This document shows, piece by piece, positions 37,068-48,777 of a stretch of 64,000 nucleotides of DNA. Numbering within the stretch: position 1 is the first letter of the stretch; each line of letters opens with the position of its first letter. The notes under the pieces are model-generated. The model was not told the DNA's origin. It saw only the letters and a program-made list of their open reading frames with translations, and did no database searches. Source of the stretch: Protula sp. h YS-2021 (taxonomy: Eukaryota; Annelida; Polychaeta; Sabellida; Serpulidae); assembly GCA_949752745.1 (NCBI GenBank), contig OX457024.1, positions 49,232,490 through 49,296,489 of the forward strand, read 5' to 3'. The position numbers and the translations under genes are program-made.

Positions 37068-37395
37068 AATCAGTGTCAAGCGCCAAAAAAATTGAAAGTT
37101 CCCGCATTTTTCTAATTTTTCGAGAAATCCAAAAATGACGCATCTTCGCACAGCTCCACTACTCGGTCTTTCTATGTGCAAAAGGAAACTGAAATCGGTT
37201 GAATGGTGCCTGGGATATGGCACGTACAAACTGCATGTAATGAGGTCAAGCGCAAAAAAATGTCAGTGTCCACATTTTTTTAATTTTTCGAGAAATCCAA
37301 AAATAAGGCTTCGTCGCACAGCTCCAATACTTGGTCTATCTGTGTGCAAAAGGAAACTGAAATCGGTTTAACGGTGCCAGAGATATAGCGCGTAC
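37068..37395. repeat. Two tandem ~165-bp units
   Basis: The phrase TAATTTTTCGAGAAATCCAA, then GCACAGCTCCACTACTCGGT and GTGCAAAAGGAAACTGAAAT, occurs twice. The second copy is followed by CGGACGGACAGATAGACGG, a patch seen at the ends of other repeats here. Confidence 0.75.
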
Positions 37396-38559
37396 AAAAA
37401 TCGGACGGACAGATAGACGGCAAGACTGTAGAGGTCAATCCTATAGACTGGAACAATCAATCAGCTGATTACGCATTTCTTTATGCACTATTTATTACAA
37501 TGAAACAGAGGAAATATCTCGTTTTTCACAATGAATAATATTAAGATTGTCCTAATAAATTATACACACTGTCTATTATGCAAGACATGTTTCATAACAT
37601 AGTGTTTGCTCTATCTATATTGTGTTATCGCCTAAAAGTTCAATTTTTCCTTTCGACCGACTCTGCCTTGCTGATCTCGTATTTGTTAAAATTTTTAACA
37701 AGTTGTTAAAAAAGCATACAGGTTTTTAAAAAATACATGTGCTCGAGAAATTTGACATTTAAGCGAACTCATTTCTTTCATTTTACCCCGTTAGTTAGTA
37801 CTCAAAACTCAGAATTTTTGTGCATTTTATTCGACACACCGGAGTATGATTTTGCTTTGGGTGCAAGAAAAATTTAACATTTAAGCGTAATATCTCATTT
37901 ATTTCTTTCGTTTTTTTTACCCGGTTTTATTCAGAACCCCAAGGTGGGATTCGGCTTATGGAAAGACCCCCATTTTTTTTAGAGATTTCTGTTCTTCTAA
38001 AGGTCCAGTACATCTGATTGTACTGGTGTTGCTTTAGATCGTGCAATGTTGTGGAGAGTGCCAGGTTTCTAAATACTGTACGGGAAGTCTATGTAAAATT
38101 AATAAGCAAATTCGTACTTACATTTTTGCCGAAAACTTTTTGCATTTCGATTGAATTCTAGGATAAGGATATAAAGAAATGATAGAAAAAAACTGGCACA
38201 AATCAATAAAATTCCATTTTGTCAGAAACATATTCGCATATTGGCTATTTAAAGGGGCTGAATAATATGTAAAATAGCCTTTAAAAGATCATGGCTTTTT
38301 AAATTTGAAAGTTTGAATGAAAATAAGAATTTTGATGTTTTCCCCTTAACATTTCTTTATAATTTATCCCAAAAATAAAAAATGCAGTCGGAAAGAACCG
38401 AAAGTGCGAATTTGCTAATTGTGGTCCGTGTCCACTTGTGCGCATAAGCCTAATCACACTTTGAGTGTTTCGAATAAAATGCGCAAGAATTTTAAATTCC
38501 GACTGCAAGGGAACCGGGTAAAAATGAAAGAAATGATAGAAAAATATACAAGAAATATA

Positions 38560-39100
38560 ATCCCAGTGGACCCTTTCTGTCTTCCTTAGTCCCCGCGGAC
38601 CCTTTTTTTCTTCCTAGGACAGACAGGATTACAGTTCTAGTAAAAGAAATGGCCCTTGATCCCAACTTTCGAGGCTCTGGATCTTTCGGCGCACGTTCCA
38701 GGATACCGAGGTTCGGACTGGCAGGCTTTTTCTAAACAGGAAACTGAGAAGTATCCTGGCGCTTTATTTTCAACCACAGCGAAACTACCAAACTTGAGTA
38801 GAGCGCTTTTGCAATTGTACGGTAGTATCAGTGTGGTTGTGGGCGATAATGGGGGATTCTCTGTCCTGATCTTAAGAAAACAGCTATTTTTCTCAGTACA
38901 AAACTGTTATTTGAACATAGAAATTGTGCGCCGTAATTTATACTCGTGACTGAGCCATTTATGTGATGTACTCGTTCTAAAATAACGCCATTGGCGCCGA
39001 TACTGACGAAATTGACATCAATAAGAGTCATAAGAAGACCACAAGAGTCATCTACTCGTATGACTAGAAGAAATATAGCAAAAGAGTTCATACCCGGAAC
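38560..39100. mobile_element. Partial copy of the 44.3-kb fold-back element
   Basis: The interior GGATCTTTCGGCGCACGTTC and GAAACTGAGAAGTATCCTGG matches 44550-44640. The right-hand arm (TTCTAAAATAACGCCATTGG, then GACATCAATAAGAGTCATA) matches 44850-44960. Most of the left arm is missing. Confidence 0.7.
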
Positions 39101-39613
39101 ATAAAAGAAATAAGCCAAATCACACTTTGGGTGTTTTGAATAAAATGCCTAAGATCTAAGAATTTTGAATTTCGACTGCGAGGGAACCGGGTAAAAAAAT
39201 TAAAGAAATGATAGAAAAATATAGAAGAAATATCGCTAAAAACAGGTCATACATTGAACATAAAAGAAATTGAAACTTGAAACTATTTGTTAAAACTTTA
39301 AATTAATTTTGGAAATAGCATACGGGTTGTTAAAAACCCGATTGCCCTTTGGTGCAAGAGAAATTTTATATTTAGGCGAAATCTCTCTATCATTTCTTTC
39401 ATTTTTTACCCGGTTATTTTTATTCGAAACTCAGAATTTTTGCGCCTTTTTATTGGGAACGCCCAAAGTGTGATTTGGTTGATTGAAACTATTTTTTAAA
39501 GCTTTCAATAAAATTTTAAAATAACACAACAGTTGTTAAAACACGATTGATCTTGTGCAAGAGAAATTTGACATTTAGACGAAGTGTGATTTTACATATA
39601 GGCATACTCGTAC

Positions 39614-40863
39614 AAGCCCTTTCACAGTTTCGGCAGCCATCTTAGGTCAAAGGTTACAGAGGCACATTCTGCTATCAGATATGTTTTGAGTTTTGTAAAT
39701 GACACGGCATGTACCGAAGTTTTGTGGAGTATGTCACAATTTTTTATAGTATACAGACCAGATGCATAAGTAAATGATAAACACACATATGATTGAAATT
39801 TTAATGCGCTAGTTATTTCAAAATGTAAGAAAAAGTGAGCGATAATTGGTGGGAGGTGGATAATTCTCAATCTATCTACCATCTATCTTGTATATAATAT
39901 CACACACGTTCTTTCTCTCTGCGGATGGTGGCGAGCGGGGGATGTAGACATGCATACTCAGGATGCATAATACATAGGAAAATCAACAAATATACCATTC
40001 AATATAATATTCACAGATAAAAAATAGTAAAGAGAATAGAAGAGTATTAGTAAAAAGTATAATACTTTTCTACACTTCTCGCTGTTTTCTATTGTGGGTT
40101 CGACTCCCACAGGGTGCTGCATAACGATTTCTTATGCGATTGCAGGCATTCTCCGGTGGTAGTACAGCGATTTAAAAATAGTTTTCAAAACACACCTTTA
40201 AGTTGTGACAATGACCGAGGACTTAACTTCCAGACCTCTTATCTATGTAACGCAATGTCAACATACAACTTAGTTTGAAAAGTATTATGTCTTGTGAGGA
40301 TTTGTTTGCGTGGGAGTCTTAACCAATTTTACTTCTTACTTGTTCTAGTTTAATACTGATCATTCTGTGCTACTACCGTAGAGTGCCAATTTATTGGATA
40401 AGAAATCGCTATGCAAACACTTTGTGGGAGTGGAACCCACAGTAACAAACAGCGATGATCAATGACTTGTGACCAACATTTATTTCATTATCATCTCAGA
40501 GATTAAAAATACTTCATATCATTGCTCCTTTAAATAAAGTCATACGAGAAGTCAAACCACCGAATTATGAAGCGGCTTTTGTATAGAGCATTGCTATAAC
40601 ATGGTCGAAACCTAAAACCTCTTTTATCGCCCACATTTTACAAGCAATTCTAATGAAATACTTCATGCTACAAATTAATTTGTACATCTATATAAACATC
40701 AGAATTTATGCTTACATTTTCTAAAAAGAAATCTGTTTTAGCTTTATTCATATGCAATATTTTCTTTCATATATGAAATCAGACTTCCGTGCTTTTATGA
40801 CCTCTTGAACTTTGGCATTTTTCCTTTTGCGCATGCTCATGCTCAAACTGTGAAAGGGTTACT
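39614..40863. mobile_element. Candidate TIR element, CCCTTTCACAGTTT ends
   Basis: CCCTTTCACAGTTT near 39617 is matched inverted as AAACTGTGAAAGGG near 40848-40861, enclosing about 1.25 kb with no coding capacity. No target duplication was found, so the element boundary is tentative. A separate fold-back lies inside it. Confidence 0.45.
40072..40472. repeat. Fold-back with tRNA T-arm-like motif in both arms
   Basis: Arms of about 95 bp at 40078-40175 and 40368-40465 are inverted copies. Each contains GTGGGTTCGACTCCCAC or a variant (GTGGGTTCCACTCCCAC), a perfect 5-bp stem with a 7-nt loop exactly like a tRNA T arm, followed by CGATTTCTTAT. No complete tRNA cloverleaf is present around either arm. 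Confidence 0.75.
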
Positions 40864-41415
40864 CCAGTCTACAAATGGGCGATAATACAGGATTTCGCCA
40901 CATAAACGATTACCACAAGGAATCGGAATTGTCTAACAAGGGTAGTTGGCGTTATATGTACTACTGCTCTAGTGATGAAATCGAGAATATAAACTTAAGA
41001 GACAGGACCTTATTTTAAGTTAAAGAAAAAAAATTTCACGACACTGGCTACTCACAATTCACGCTGTAAGTACTACATTTCCATGGCTTCTTCAGTGTGT
41101 TGTTTTGTAATATCACTTGGTTTTCTTAATCTCAATAATACATTTTCCTGTGCATGAACTAATTAAAAATGGTAATAAAACATATTGTAATCTAATTGCA
41201 TCAAAAGATTGTTTATTATTAAAGGCCTGACTTCTGTATATAATACATATTCTGAAACTCCAAATTTTCAACTTTCATTTTCATAGCTTTTTAGAAAACA
41301 TAAGGAACGCATTTCATATATATATATATGCTGCGTTTTCTGGTTTTCTGATACCATATGCTTGCTTAGTAGTTTTAAACTGTCGCAAGGATGCAGTTAA
41401 TTAACCCAAGCTTCA

Positions 41416-41427
41416 CCCATACTCTCT

Positions 41428-41480
<53 letters not shown>
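41416..41480. repeat. (TC)n microsatellite
   Basis: An almost pure TC run of about 60 bp lies between the GPN2 and COMMD10 start codons. Confidence 0.95.
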
Positions 41481-42024
41481 GTAATAGCATAGTATTAGGT
41501 AACAAAGAAACAACTAATTTGAGGAATTCCTTCTTTAAAAGAATTAGAATTCAATCCAACAAAGCAAATAAATTTAATTTTATTAGCTCAAATATTGATT
41601 TAAAACGATGCTATAAATACATACGTAAAACAGCTAACACTTCTGTAATAAATTACAGAATGAGAAAAGAAGCAAGCAACGCAGCAGCGTATAAGACAAA
41701 AGGTAATGTTATTCTTTTCAGTGCTACATTTCGGGTATCAGCTTGACGAAAATTAACTTAGCAGCAAAACATAATTATCCCGCGTCTTCCAAGAGAACCA
41801 CGATAGAAAAACCACATTACACACAAGAAATTTCGACGGGTAAACTGTTGTTGTATGCCTTGGTGGAGACGAGAATTGTTAGTGCCAGTTCGGCCTCAGC
41901 CTCAGATTGATAACTACCTTCTCTATCGAAGGCGTTATTTGCATTGAAAATCTGTTCTTGTCTCTCCTTGTACTTGTCCCAGCCCCTCTCACCTCATCAA
42001 AAGGTTCCAGTAGCCATGTGGAAC

Positions 42025-42083
42025 AAATGGCGATCACGTCGCTATTGCTTTCTTTTTCAAGCATAGTGATGTGATCGCCATTT
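42025..42083. other. Short stem-loop, ~21-bp arms
   Basis: AAATGGCGATCACGTCGCTAT is matched inverted by ATAGTGATGTGATCGCCATTT, with two or three mismatches and a loop of about 17 nt. The shape is that of a small fold-back or a pre-miRNA-like hairpin. No conservation evidence is available. Confidence 0.55.
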
Positions 42084-42924
42084 GACAGACTCAAAGAGTT
42101 TTATGCAGACTTATGCACACTCGCAGATTCGTGCAGACCTTTTCAGCATCACAGCCTTTGACTGACTTAGGATAATATTAGAATAAAGTAGCAAGGTAGA
42201 AATTTTGCAGAATTTGTTAAAGACAAATAGCTTCTAAATTATGAATTTTAGATACAGTTCTATTTTTATTGAAGTTTTAGTCAGGATTAATGACAGGTGG
42301 TTCCTGAAATCTCACACATTTAAATGTGGCAAAAAATGCTTTTTCCAACTCTTTTGCATCTGATTTAAGGCTGGAAGAGTCGCATTTTTCACTAATTGAA
42401 AAGCGCATCTTTTCTACTCTTCTAAAGCAAGAGAAAGTGGAGCGTGTTGGTAATTGGGGTAGTAACGCATAACAGGCAACCCATTATCGACCTCTGCAAG
42501 CGACACCGTCGTCAAACTGCCGACTCTGTAATCTCCAGTGCTACGAGGGTGGCAATTTCTTCAGTGAAAACAGTCCAACAGTTAACCTCTACGACGGTTC
42601 GGTTTGTTTGGAGAGGCCCGAACGAATGCAACAAACCGTGTATTCTTTTTGGAGTTACATTTGGACCGAACCAGAAGAATCAAAATGTCCGGTTCTGATT
42701 TTAGTTACGCTAGTAAAAGAACAGGTTTACCCACCCAAAACTGTAAACAATTAAAATGGAAGGCGGAATAATAGATGAACTGAAAATTTTTGTTCGAGCA
42801 CTTGAAACTTCCAACGCCATATTATTATCCATATTTGTTTACAAAGCCCTCTTGATGGAGTACATAAATAGCTCAATAACCGAAAGTAAACAAATACAAC
42901 AAAAAACAATCTTCCAGTTTGGCA

Positions 42925-42958
42925 GCCATTTTGACATTATCATGTGATGTCACGTGAG
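42925..42958. promoter_or_regulatory. Candidate COMMD10 promoter motifs
   Basis: GCCATTTTG, the inverse of a YY1-type CAAAATGGC, is followed by TGATGTCACGTGAG, which contains the E-box CACGTG, about 145 bp upstream of the COMMD10 ATG. Both motifs are common in promoters of animal housekeeping genes. The assignment rests on position only. Confidence 0.35.
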
Positions 42959-43101
42959 GTTAAGAACTCAACTGGAAGTAACCTCGGGTACGGACCGTTA
43001 TAACTGGTTCCAGTTAAATCTGAAAAGAACGGGTAGTTCTAGAACCAGTTATTAGACCGGCAAATAGTTATGCCCAAAAGAATACACGCAAATTTGTAAA
43101 C

Positions 43102-43133
43102 ATGTCGAAAGACATTTTTTCTGCTACTTCAAA
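43102..43133 (+). CDS. COMMD10: COMMD10 exon 1
   Basis: A 32-bp coding exon starts at ATG 43102, encodes MSKDIFSATS plus two bases, and ends at the strong donor AA|GTAAGT. It was found by searching upstream of exon 2 for an ATG exon ending in the phase that exon 2 needs. With the TTTTTAG acceptor before 48066 it gives MSKDIFSATSNLQRGVALLN. This aligns in length and pattern with the start of COMMD10 proteins (short variable leader, then a basic residue pair before the AVxLINxxD block). The exon is very short, so an alternative first exon cannot be excluded. Confidence 0.72.
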
Positions 43134-44285
43134 GTAAGTGCTTGCATATTATTTTAATTAAATATATAAATTCAAGGGCAACACAAATTGCAATCTCGTT
43201 TATTGTCAACTGTGAACTGACATTTTTAATATATGCCAGAAAGTGAATATATGAGCGATAATACCGATTATTGCTGCTTCCGGGAGACCTAAGACCATTA
43301 TATATAGGGGGAAGGGAGGGAGGACGAACAGTACGATACATTTAAATTGATGAAATGAAAAGAACATTTTCCGTGGTTCCTAGCAAATTTCTTTGTCAGG
43401 TATCGAAAAATCAGGTATGTTTGAGTCGAAGGGGTTGCCAAATTTGTAGCTCCAAGAAGCGGTACTCTACAAAGTTTCCGGGCACCGCTTCAAAGCCTCG
43501 CTATATAACGATAAGCAAGTCAACTGCGCTCGCTCTGAGGCACCCCTGTGGCTACTTTATGCGTGAATCAACGACCCATAAGTTTTTATTGGCATTTACT
43601 ACAGGCCCTCAAAGTACAACGGTAATGATATACAACTTCTGTGTTACGCTTTCTTTAAAAGAAAATAACACGGAAATAACTACAATTCTCCCGCAATTAA
43701 TTCACATTTGTTTGTATACAGGGAGCATACTTTATTACGTGAAAGAGAAACAATAATTTTTGCAATTATCCACCAAAAAACTTTTCAATTCATATTTCAA
43801 AAGAACGTAAAAAAATAAAACGTCAAATATTGTGGGTATACCGAATAAATTTATACCTAACTTTGCATTTATCAACTATTTTAGTATATATTTTACAAAT
43901 AAACTATGACCCCGTTATTTAAATTTTTGGTCATCTGACTTTGGTCATGTGACATTTAAAGGCCAGAATGTAAACAAACATTTGACAGGTGGGTGCGGAA
44001 GCTAATTTTTCTGCACTTTTATGAACAAATAAAAAATATACAGCTCACTAAAAATTGTGCCTGTTTTGCAAAAAGGGTATTTTATGCATGAAGTTTCAGT
44101 AAATATTTGAATTACTGGGACTGGTATGCAGGATTCGTGCCTCAGAACATATGAAGTTGACTCCTATTAGTGGAACAATGGAAGGCTTCGTAGCTCTGAC
44201 AGAGAGATGTACGATGTTATACAAGTCAGAGCTACTCGGAGCTACCAAATTTGTAGTTCCAGCGGACCCTTTCTATCTTCCTTAG
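43134..44285. other. Start of COMMD10 intron 1, no further gene recognised
   Basis: An open frame of 133 codons at 43355-43756 matches no family I recognise and shows no splice or codon pattern supporting it. The rest is AT-rich and unique-looking. Confidence 0.45.
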
Positions 44286-44975
44286 TCCTACGAGTATATG
44301 ACTCTTGCGTTCTGCCTCTGACAGCAAGAGTCATAGTTCCTACAATAGGAAATGTCATTGATGTCAATTTTCAAATCTCAGCGCACGACTGGGGCCAACG
44401 GCGTTATTTTAGAAAGGGCGCATCGCATAAATGGCCCAATTATAAATTAATTGGGGATTAGTTTAGTCCCAGTGGACCCTTTCTATCTTCCTAGGACAGA
44501 AAGGGTCACAGTTCCTTCAATAGAAATGGCCATTGATCTCAATTTTCGAGGTTCTGGATCTTTCGGCGCACGTTCACGGACACCGAGGCCGGAACTAGCA
44601 GGCTTTTTCTTTAAAAGTACACTGAGAAGTACCCTGGCGCATTATTTTCGACCTCAGCGAAACTCCAAAACTAGAGTAAAGCGTGGTTTTGCAATTGTAG
44701 ATTCACTGTTGTTGTGGGCGATAATAAGGGATTCGATATGCTGATCTTAAGAAAACACATATTTTTCTCAGAAAAAAATTGTTATCTGACCATAAAACTT
44801 GCGCGCCATAATTTATAATTGTACCATTTATGTGATGCACCCTTTCTAAAATAACGCCGTTGGCCCCAGTCGTGCGCCGAGATTTGAAAATTGACATCAA
44901 TGACATTTCCTATTATAGGAACTATGACTCTTGCTGTCATAGGAAGACCGCAAGAGTCATCTAGGACTAGGGATT
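44286..44975. mobile_element. Fold-back element with ~170-bp arms
   Basis: The left arm 44286-44455 (TAGTCCTACGAGTATATGAC, then GACAGCAAGAGTCATAGTTC and CGACTGGGGCCAACGGCGTT) is inverted at about 44800-44970 with few changes. The interior of about 345 bp contains TTTCGGCGCACGTTCACGGA and matches the element at 38560-39100. It is non-coding and lies in COMMD10 intron 1. Confidence 0.85.
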
Positions 44976-45489
44976 AGTTGTGTTTACTTTATTGCGGCCT
45001 AAGTTATCTGCTCATCGACTCCAAGTACTTTGGGAAAATAGGACAAAGGGGTTGAAATAATGACACAAGGCATGTGTCAATCCATTTACTACAACAGACA
45101 ATGGTGTAGTGAACATGGAGTCGCTGATCTTTGGGATGATTCTTGATCAAGGGCGACACAAAAAACAAACCTGTGCTACAGACTTTTTCTCTCTTAAAAG
45201 TGCCTCTGTTCACGCACTATGAACAATAGACAAGAATTGTGTGAACATAATTATTTCATATTAAATTCAGTGATACTGTAACCTGCGTACCTCATGAAGT
45301 TTATTGAGCCGACCCTTTTTATATTATTAAAGTGTGAAGTATAAAAAATTGTTTTCTTTGAATCGAAAAAATCACCTTCTGACTTAAGAAAATCTTGAGC
45401 GTCCCGTCAGGGAACACCTCGATATAGTGAACATTTTCCTCCGTCCCGAGAGTGTTCATATATAGATGTTTTACTGTATTTAGAGGCCT

Positions 45490-46450
45490 TTGATAGTCTA
45501 AATAGTTGTTTTTTTTTTCTCCTCAAATTTCTTTTCATTTGGTTGCCAAGCTGTTTCGTATTTGGGAATGATCATGTCACAGTTGGCATTGTCAGCAGTA
45601 CATGGAAGTAGTTTTCACTCTTAAAATGGGGTCATCTGTTATCTTGTGTCATGACAAACAGTTCATCCTTTTGGCACCTAAGTGTCTCTTCCAATCTCAC
45701 ACAGGTGAGTCATCTGTTGCACAGTTGCCTGTCTAGTGCTTTTTGGCGGATTGGAATGTACGAACAGAAGGTAGTGTATTATGGTTATAACTGTAGTCAA
45801 GGTACAGACCGTTACCATAACTTCACGTAAAAGGGTCAGGGTTTCGTTTAGAGTCGTACCTACAGTAGATGGCTGGGAGGGGGGGTGACGGCTAGCAAAA
45901 ATAAAAACAATAAATGAGAGAATTCGTGATGTAGCGAGCACCTTCCTGACCTGCATAAACAATGCTGCTGTAAAACCTATTTGTAACGACCGGGATAAAA
46001 AGACGAAGTAAAACCTATTTGTCGCGACCTCTACCAGATTCAGATTAAAAGACGTACGGTAAACCTACCAGTCATGACCAACTTCCAGACCCGGATAAAA
46101 GGGACGTACAGTAAAACCCTTTTAAGCGACCACCATCCAGACCCGAAAAAAGACGTACAGCAAAAACCTTTTAGTGACAGCTTTCCAGACCCAGATAAAA
46201 CACCTGTACCTGGACTTATAAGAAAGAGAAGACTGAAGTAACTGCAAGTGAGGTTACGTACCCCTCCCCCTCCTCTCCTCAAAAATGGGATAAAGATGAT
46301 GGGCAAGTCCATTTCTTGGCTCGTTAAACATATTTTACAGATACATTTCTGAGTTTAGGCTCGAGACGTTTTTGTTTACGAAAACAAGAAACTAGATAGG
46401 TGTCGATTGAAAAAGTGTAATACAAGCCAGTACTCGATTGTTTTGTATGC
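45490..46450. repeat. Dispersed repeat copy B (pair of 4.65-5.56 kb)
   Basis: It shares the order GTTGCCAAGCTGTTTCGTAT, GGTGAGTCATCTGTTGCA, GAATGTACGAACAGAAGGTA, then three to four GGATAAAAAGACGTACAGTA units of about 60 bp and AAACTAGATAGGTGTCG with the copy near 5 kb. The orientation is the same. Confidence 0.65.
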
Positions 46451-46652
46451 ACTGATCGCTCTAGTTGAATTCACATAGCACATATGGTTCAGTCGTTTTC
46501 TAAGTTAACTGGAGTAATCCAGGCAGATCTTCAGTGTGATTTGAGTATGTATGTTGTCAGTTTTGTAAAGCTGGCCAAATATTGGCAAAAACTGGCAATT
46601 TTAATTTAAAAACACACACACACACACACAAATGCCACTCGTCCCACAAAGC

Positions 46653-47887
46653 CGGTGTGACATAAAATATTCACCCCCATGAAATGTTCACCTGGGGGTG
46701 AGAATTTCATTATGAAATCTTCACCCCCTCTATGAAATATGCACCCCCCTCCCCGCCCCCATAGAATACTGTCTGAAGTATCACCACTAAGATCGAAAAT
46801 GATTGATTTTTTTTCATTGTTTAATGTAGCATCATTCAGTGTTTCTTTTTTTGTTGTTAGAAGTAGCAGTTTTGTAATTTGCATGATATCACTAATCGCG
46901 TTTATTTTTTTTTTTTTGTTGCAACAAAATTGATTTTATAGAATTGAACTTTTTTATTGCCCGAAAATGTCGGGACCCCACCACTTTACCTCGGGACCCC
47001 CGGTTTCAGAGGTCGGGGTCCCGCGGGACCCCGAGCTGAAAAGTAAACTTTTTGCCCTGATTATCTAATCATACAACTGCCACTAAGCTAGCAAATGCCA
47101 AAATTTCCACTTCGGTTCCCCACTCCCCATTTCTGTTCATGCCACTGTTCTCGGGATAGTGTTCCTTCTGGGCGATGATGCTAAGAGAAATTGGCTGAGC
47201 AAATAGAATTTTGAATCAGATACTCCGGAACATGCAGAAACCAAAGAAAACAGCGTAAAATGCAATTACGTGACTCCTCTTCTCCATGATTATTTGTTGA
47301 GTCATTTTCTAATACCAGCTACTCAATTCATATAACTGGACATTTAACGTTCAATTGCAATTCCACTGCTGATTGCAGTCACAGTCATAAGTAGCTTCCT
47401 GTTATCATGGCGATTTAATACTTACTGATTGCTGATTGCAGTCATTGTCTTAAGTAGCTTCCTGTTATCATTGCGATTTAATACTTACTTGTGTAATTCA
47501 CCTTCCCTATGAAGTATGCAAAATGCAATCCTAGCTCTATTGTTCTATAAGTTCAATGGATCTCTGTCGCCACTTGTTAAACGTGACCGATTTCGTGTTT
47601 ATCTAAATAAATCACTGTTTACCATTTTTATTTTAAATCTGAAAATATATTTTTACAAGATTTTAACTATTTTCTGCATTTACTTTTATAAAGGAGGTGA
47701 CGATTTAATGTGTAAAATTCACCGGGGGTGTGTTTTTCATGCTATGAAATATTCACCCCCGGGAGTGCATATTTCATAAGGGGGGTGGATATTTCATAAT
47801 GTAATATCCACCCCGGTGAGTTTTACATATGTAATATGCACCGGGGGATGAGTTTTTGAGGGGGTGAAGATTTCATGCCACACCCGG
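46653..47887. mobile_element. Element with reiterated ATGAAATATTCACCCCC ends
   Basis: The left end, GGTGTGACATAAAATATTCA and CCCCC, is inverted at the right end (GGGGGTGAAGATTTCATGCC, ACACCC). Both ends repeat the phrase ATGAAATATTCACCCCC several times, over about 100 bp on the left and about 190 bp on the right. The architecture is the same as in the Mutator-like MITE at 14352. No target duplication is evident and no transposase is encoded. Confidence 0.7.
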
Positions 47888-48065
47888 CCGGATTGCTTCT
47901 GAACTTGATAGAAATGAATTGGTTGAGAAACAAGGTTATTTTTTACCTCCCTGGTATAGACGGATCAAGCGTGCTTCACTCTTGTTCTCATCCACTATTT
48001 TTTATGCTTGTTTTCGGAAGATTTGTGTACTCTATTTGCTGATATTTAATGGGCATAATTTTTAG

Positions 48066-48156
48066 TTTGCAGAGAGGCGTTGCACTACTCAACAGCTTGG
48101 ATGCGTCAAAGTTTCCCTTACTTGTGGTTCGAATATCACAGAAGCTCCATATCAAA
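48066..48156 (+). CDS. COMMD10: COMMD10 exon 2
   Basis: The exon completes the codon begun in exon 1 and encodes LQRGVALLNSLDASKFPLLV and VRISQKLHIK. This matches the conserved N-terminal AVSLINAIDTGRFP...RILQKLHLK block of COMMD10, part of the helical N-terminal (HN) domain. COMMD10 is one of ten COMMD proteins in the ring of the Commander (CCC) complex, which recycles endosomal membrane proteins. The acceptor is taken as TTTTTAG because it restores the frame from exon 1. A second AG at 48071-48072 would also leave the conserved part intact. The donor is AAA|GTAAGT. Confidence 0.92.
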
Positions 48157-48369
48157 GTAAGTAATTATTATTTTTCTTATTTACGTTATGTTGAAAAGTC
48201 CGTAAAATTTAAAAAATAAAAATTGGGACAGTACGATTCTTAAATATTAGATAAGATGATGTGTATGTGAATAGTGGACAATGGGTATGATACCTTGAAT
48301 TTTGGGTGGCTTTAGTGTGACACCACAAATCCCTACATATTCGTAAGAGAGAATTTGTTTCAATTGTAG
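48157..48369. other. COMMD10 intron 2
   Basis: This is a compact 213-bp intron (GTAAGT...TTGTAG) without recognisable repeats, in contrast to the 5-kb and 7.5-kb introns on either side. Confidence 0.85.
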
Positions 48370-48480
48370 GATGAGCATGCATTTACTGAAGAGGAGGAAG
48401 TAAAATTACTTTCCACATTTAAAGTTTCTGCTGAAGACTTAGATTTGGTTATAGAGACGTGCGAGTTCGTTTTTCAGCAG
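48370..48480 (+). CDS. COMMD10: COMMD10 exon 3
   Basis: A 111-bp exon encodes DEHAFTEEEEVKLLSTFKVS, then AEDLDLVIETCEFVFQQ. It matches the acidic FSEEEEEKL block and the following LDLVLETxxFxxEQ helix of COMMD10. The acceptor is TTGTAG and intron 2 is only 213 bp. The donor is unusual: either CAG|GCAAGT (a GC-AG intron), or CAA|GTAAAA four bases later, paired with an acceptor shifted four bases in exon 4. Both readings keep the frame and differ only in one residue (QQAAYH or QQATYH). Confidence 0.94.
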
Positions 48481-48777
48481 GCAAGTAAAAATAAAACACT
48501 AAAACAGAAACAATTTCATTAGTGACTGTTATATCCATAAGCTCCAATGGAATTTCTACATCCACGCAGAAGATACGAAGCTTAAAATATGTCTGTCTCT
48601 CTTCTAAAGCTGTTCAACAGGACGCTGTATACAGCTCAGTAGCATTCTGAAGTGGACTATAGAAAACAAACTATAGTCTAAAATTCAATCTTGCAAAAAT
48701 AACGGAGTTTGTGGTTGTGTGTAGCAAACGGAACAAACCAAAAGTGACGATATCTCAGAATGATACCTGTGATAGCG

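Larger units (their letters stand above)
36540..39600. repeat. Dispersed repeat family in both orientations
   Basis: AACCGGGTAAAAAATGAAAG and AAATGATAGAAAAATATA near 36595, 38510 and 39185 are matched inverted near 37765, 37900 and 39385 (TATCATTTCTTTCATTTTTT, ACCCGGTT). At least three copies per orientation lie in this stretch, and other repeats are interleaved. The family is unknown. Confidence 0.55.

Noticed and set aside
43355..43756. 133-codon open frame as a gene
   Set aside because: It shows no recognisable domain, has no supporting context, and lies inside COMMD10 intron 1 in AT-rich DNA.
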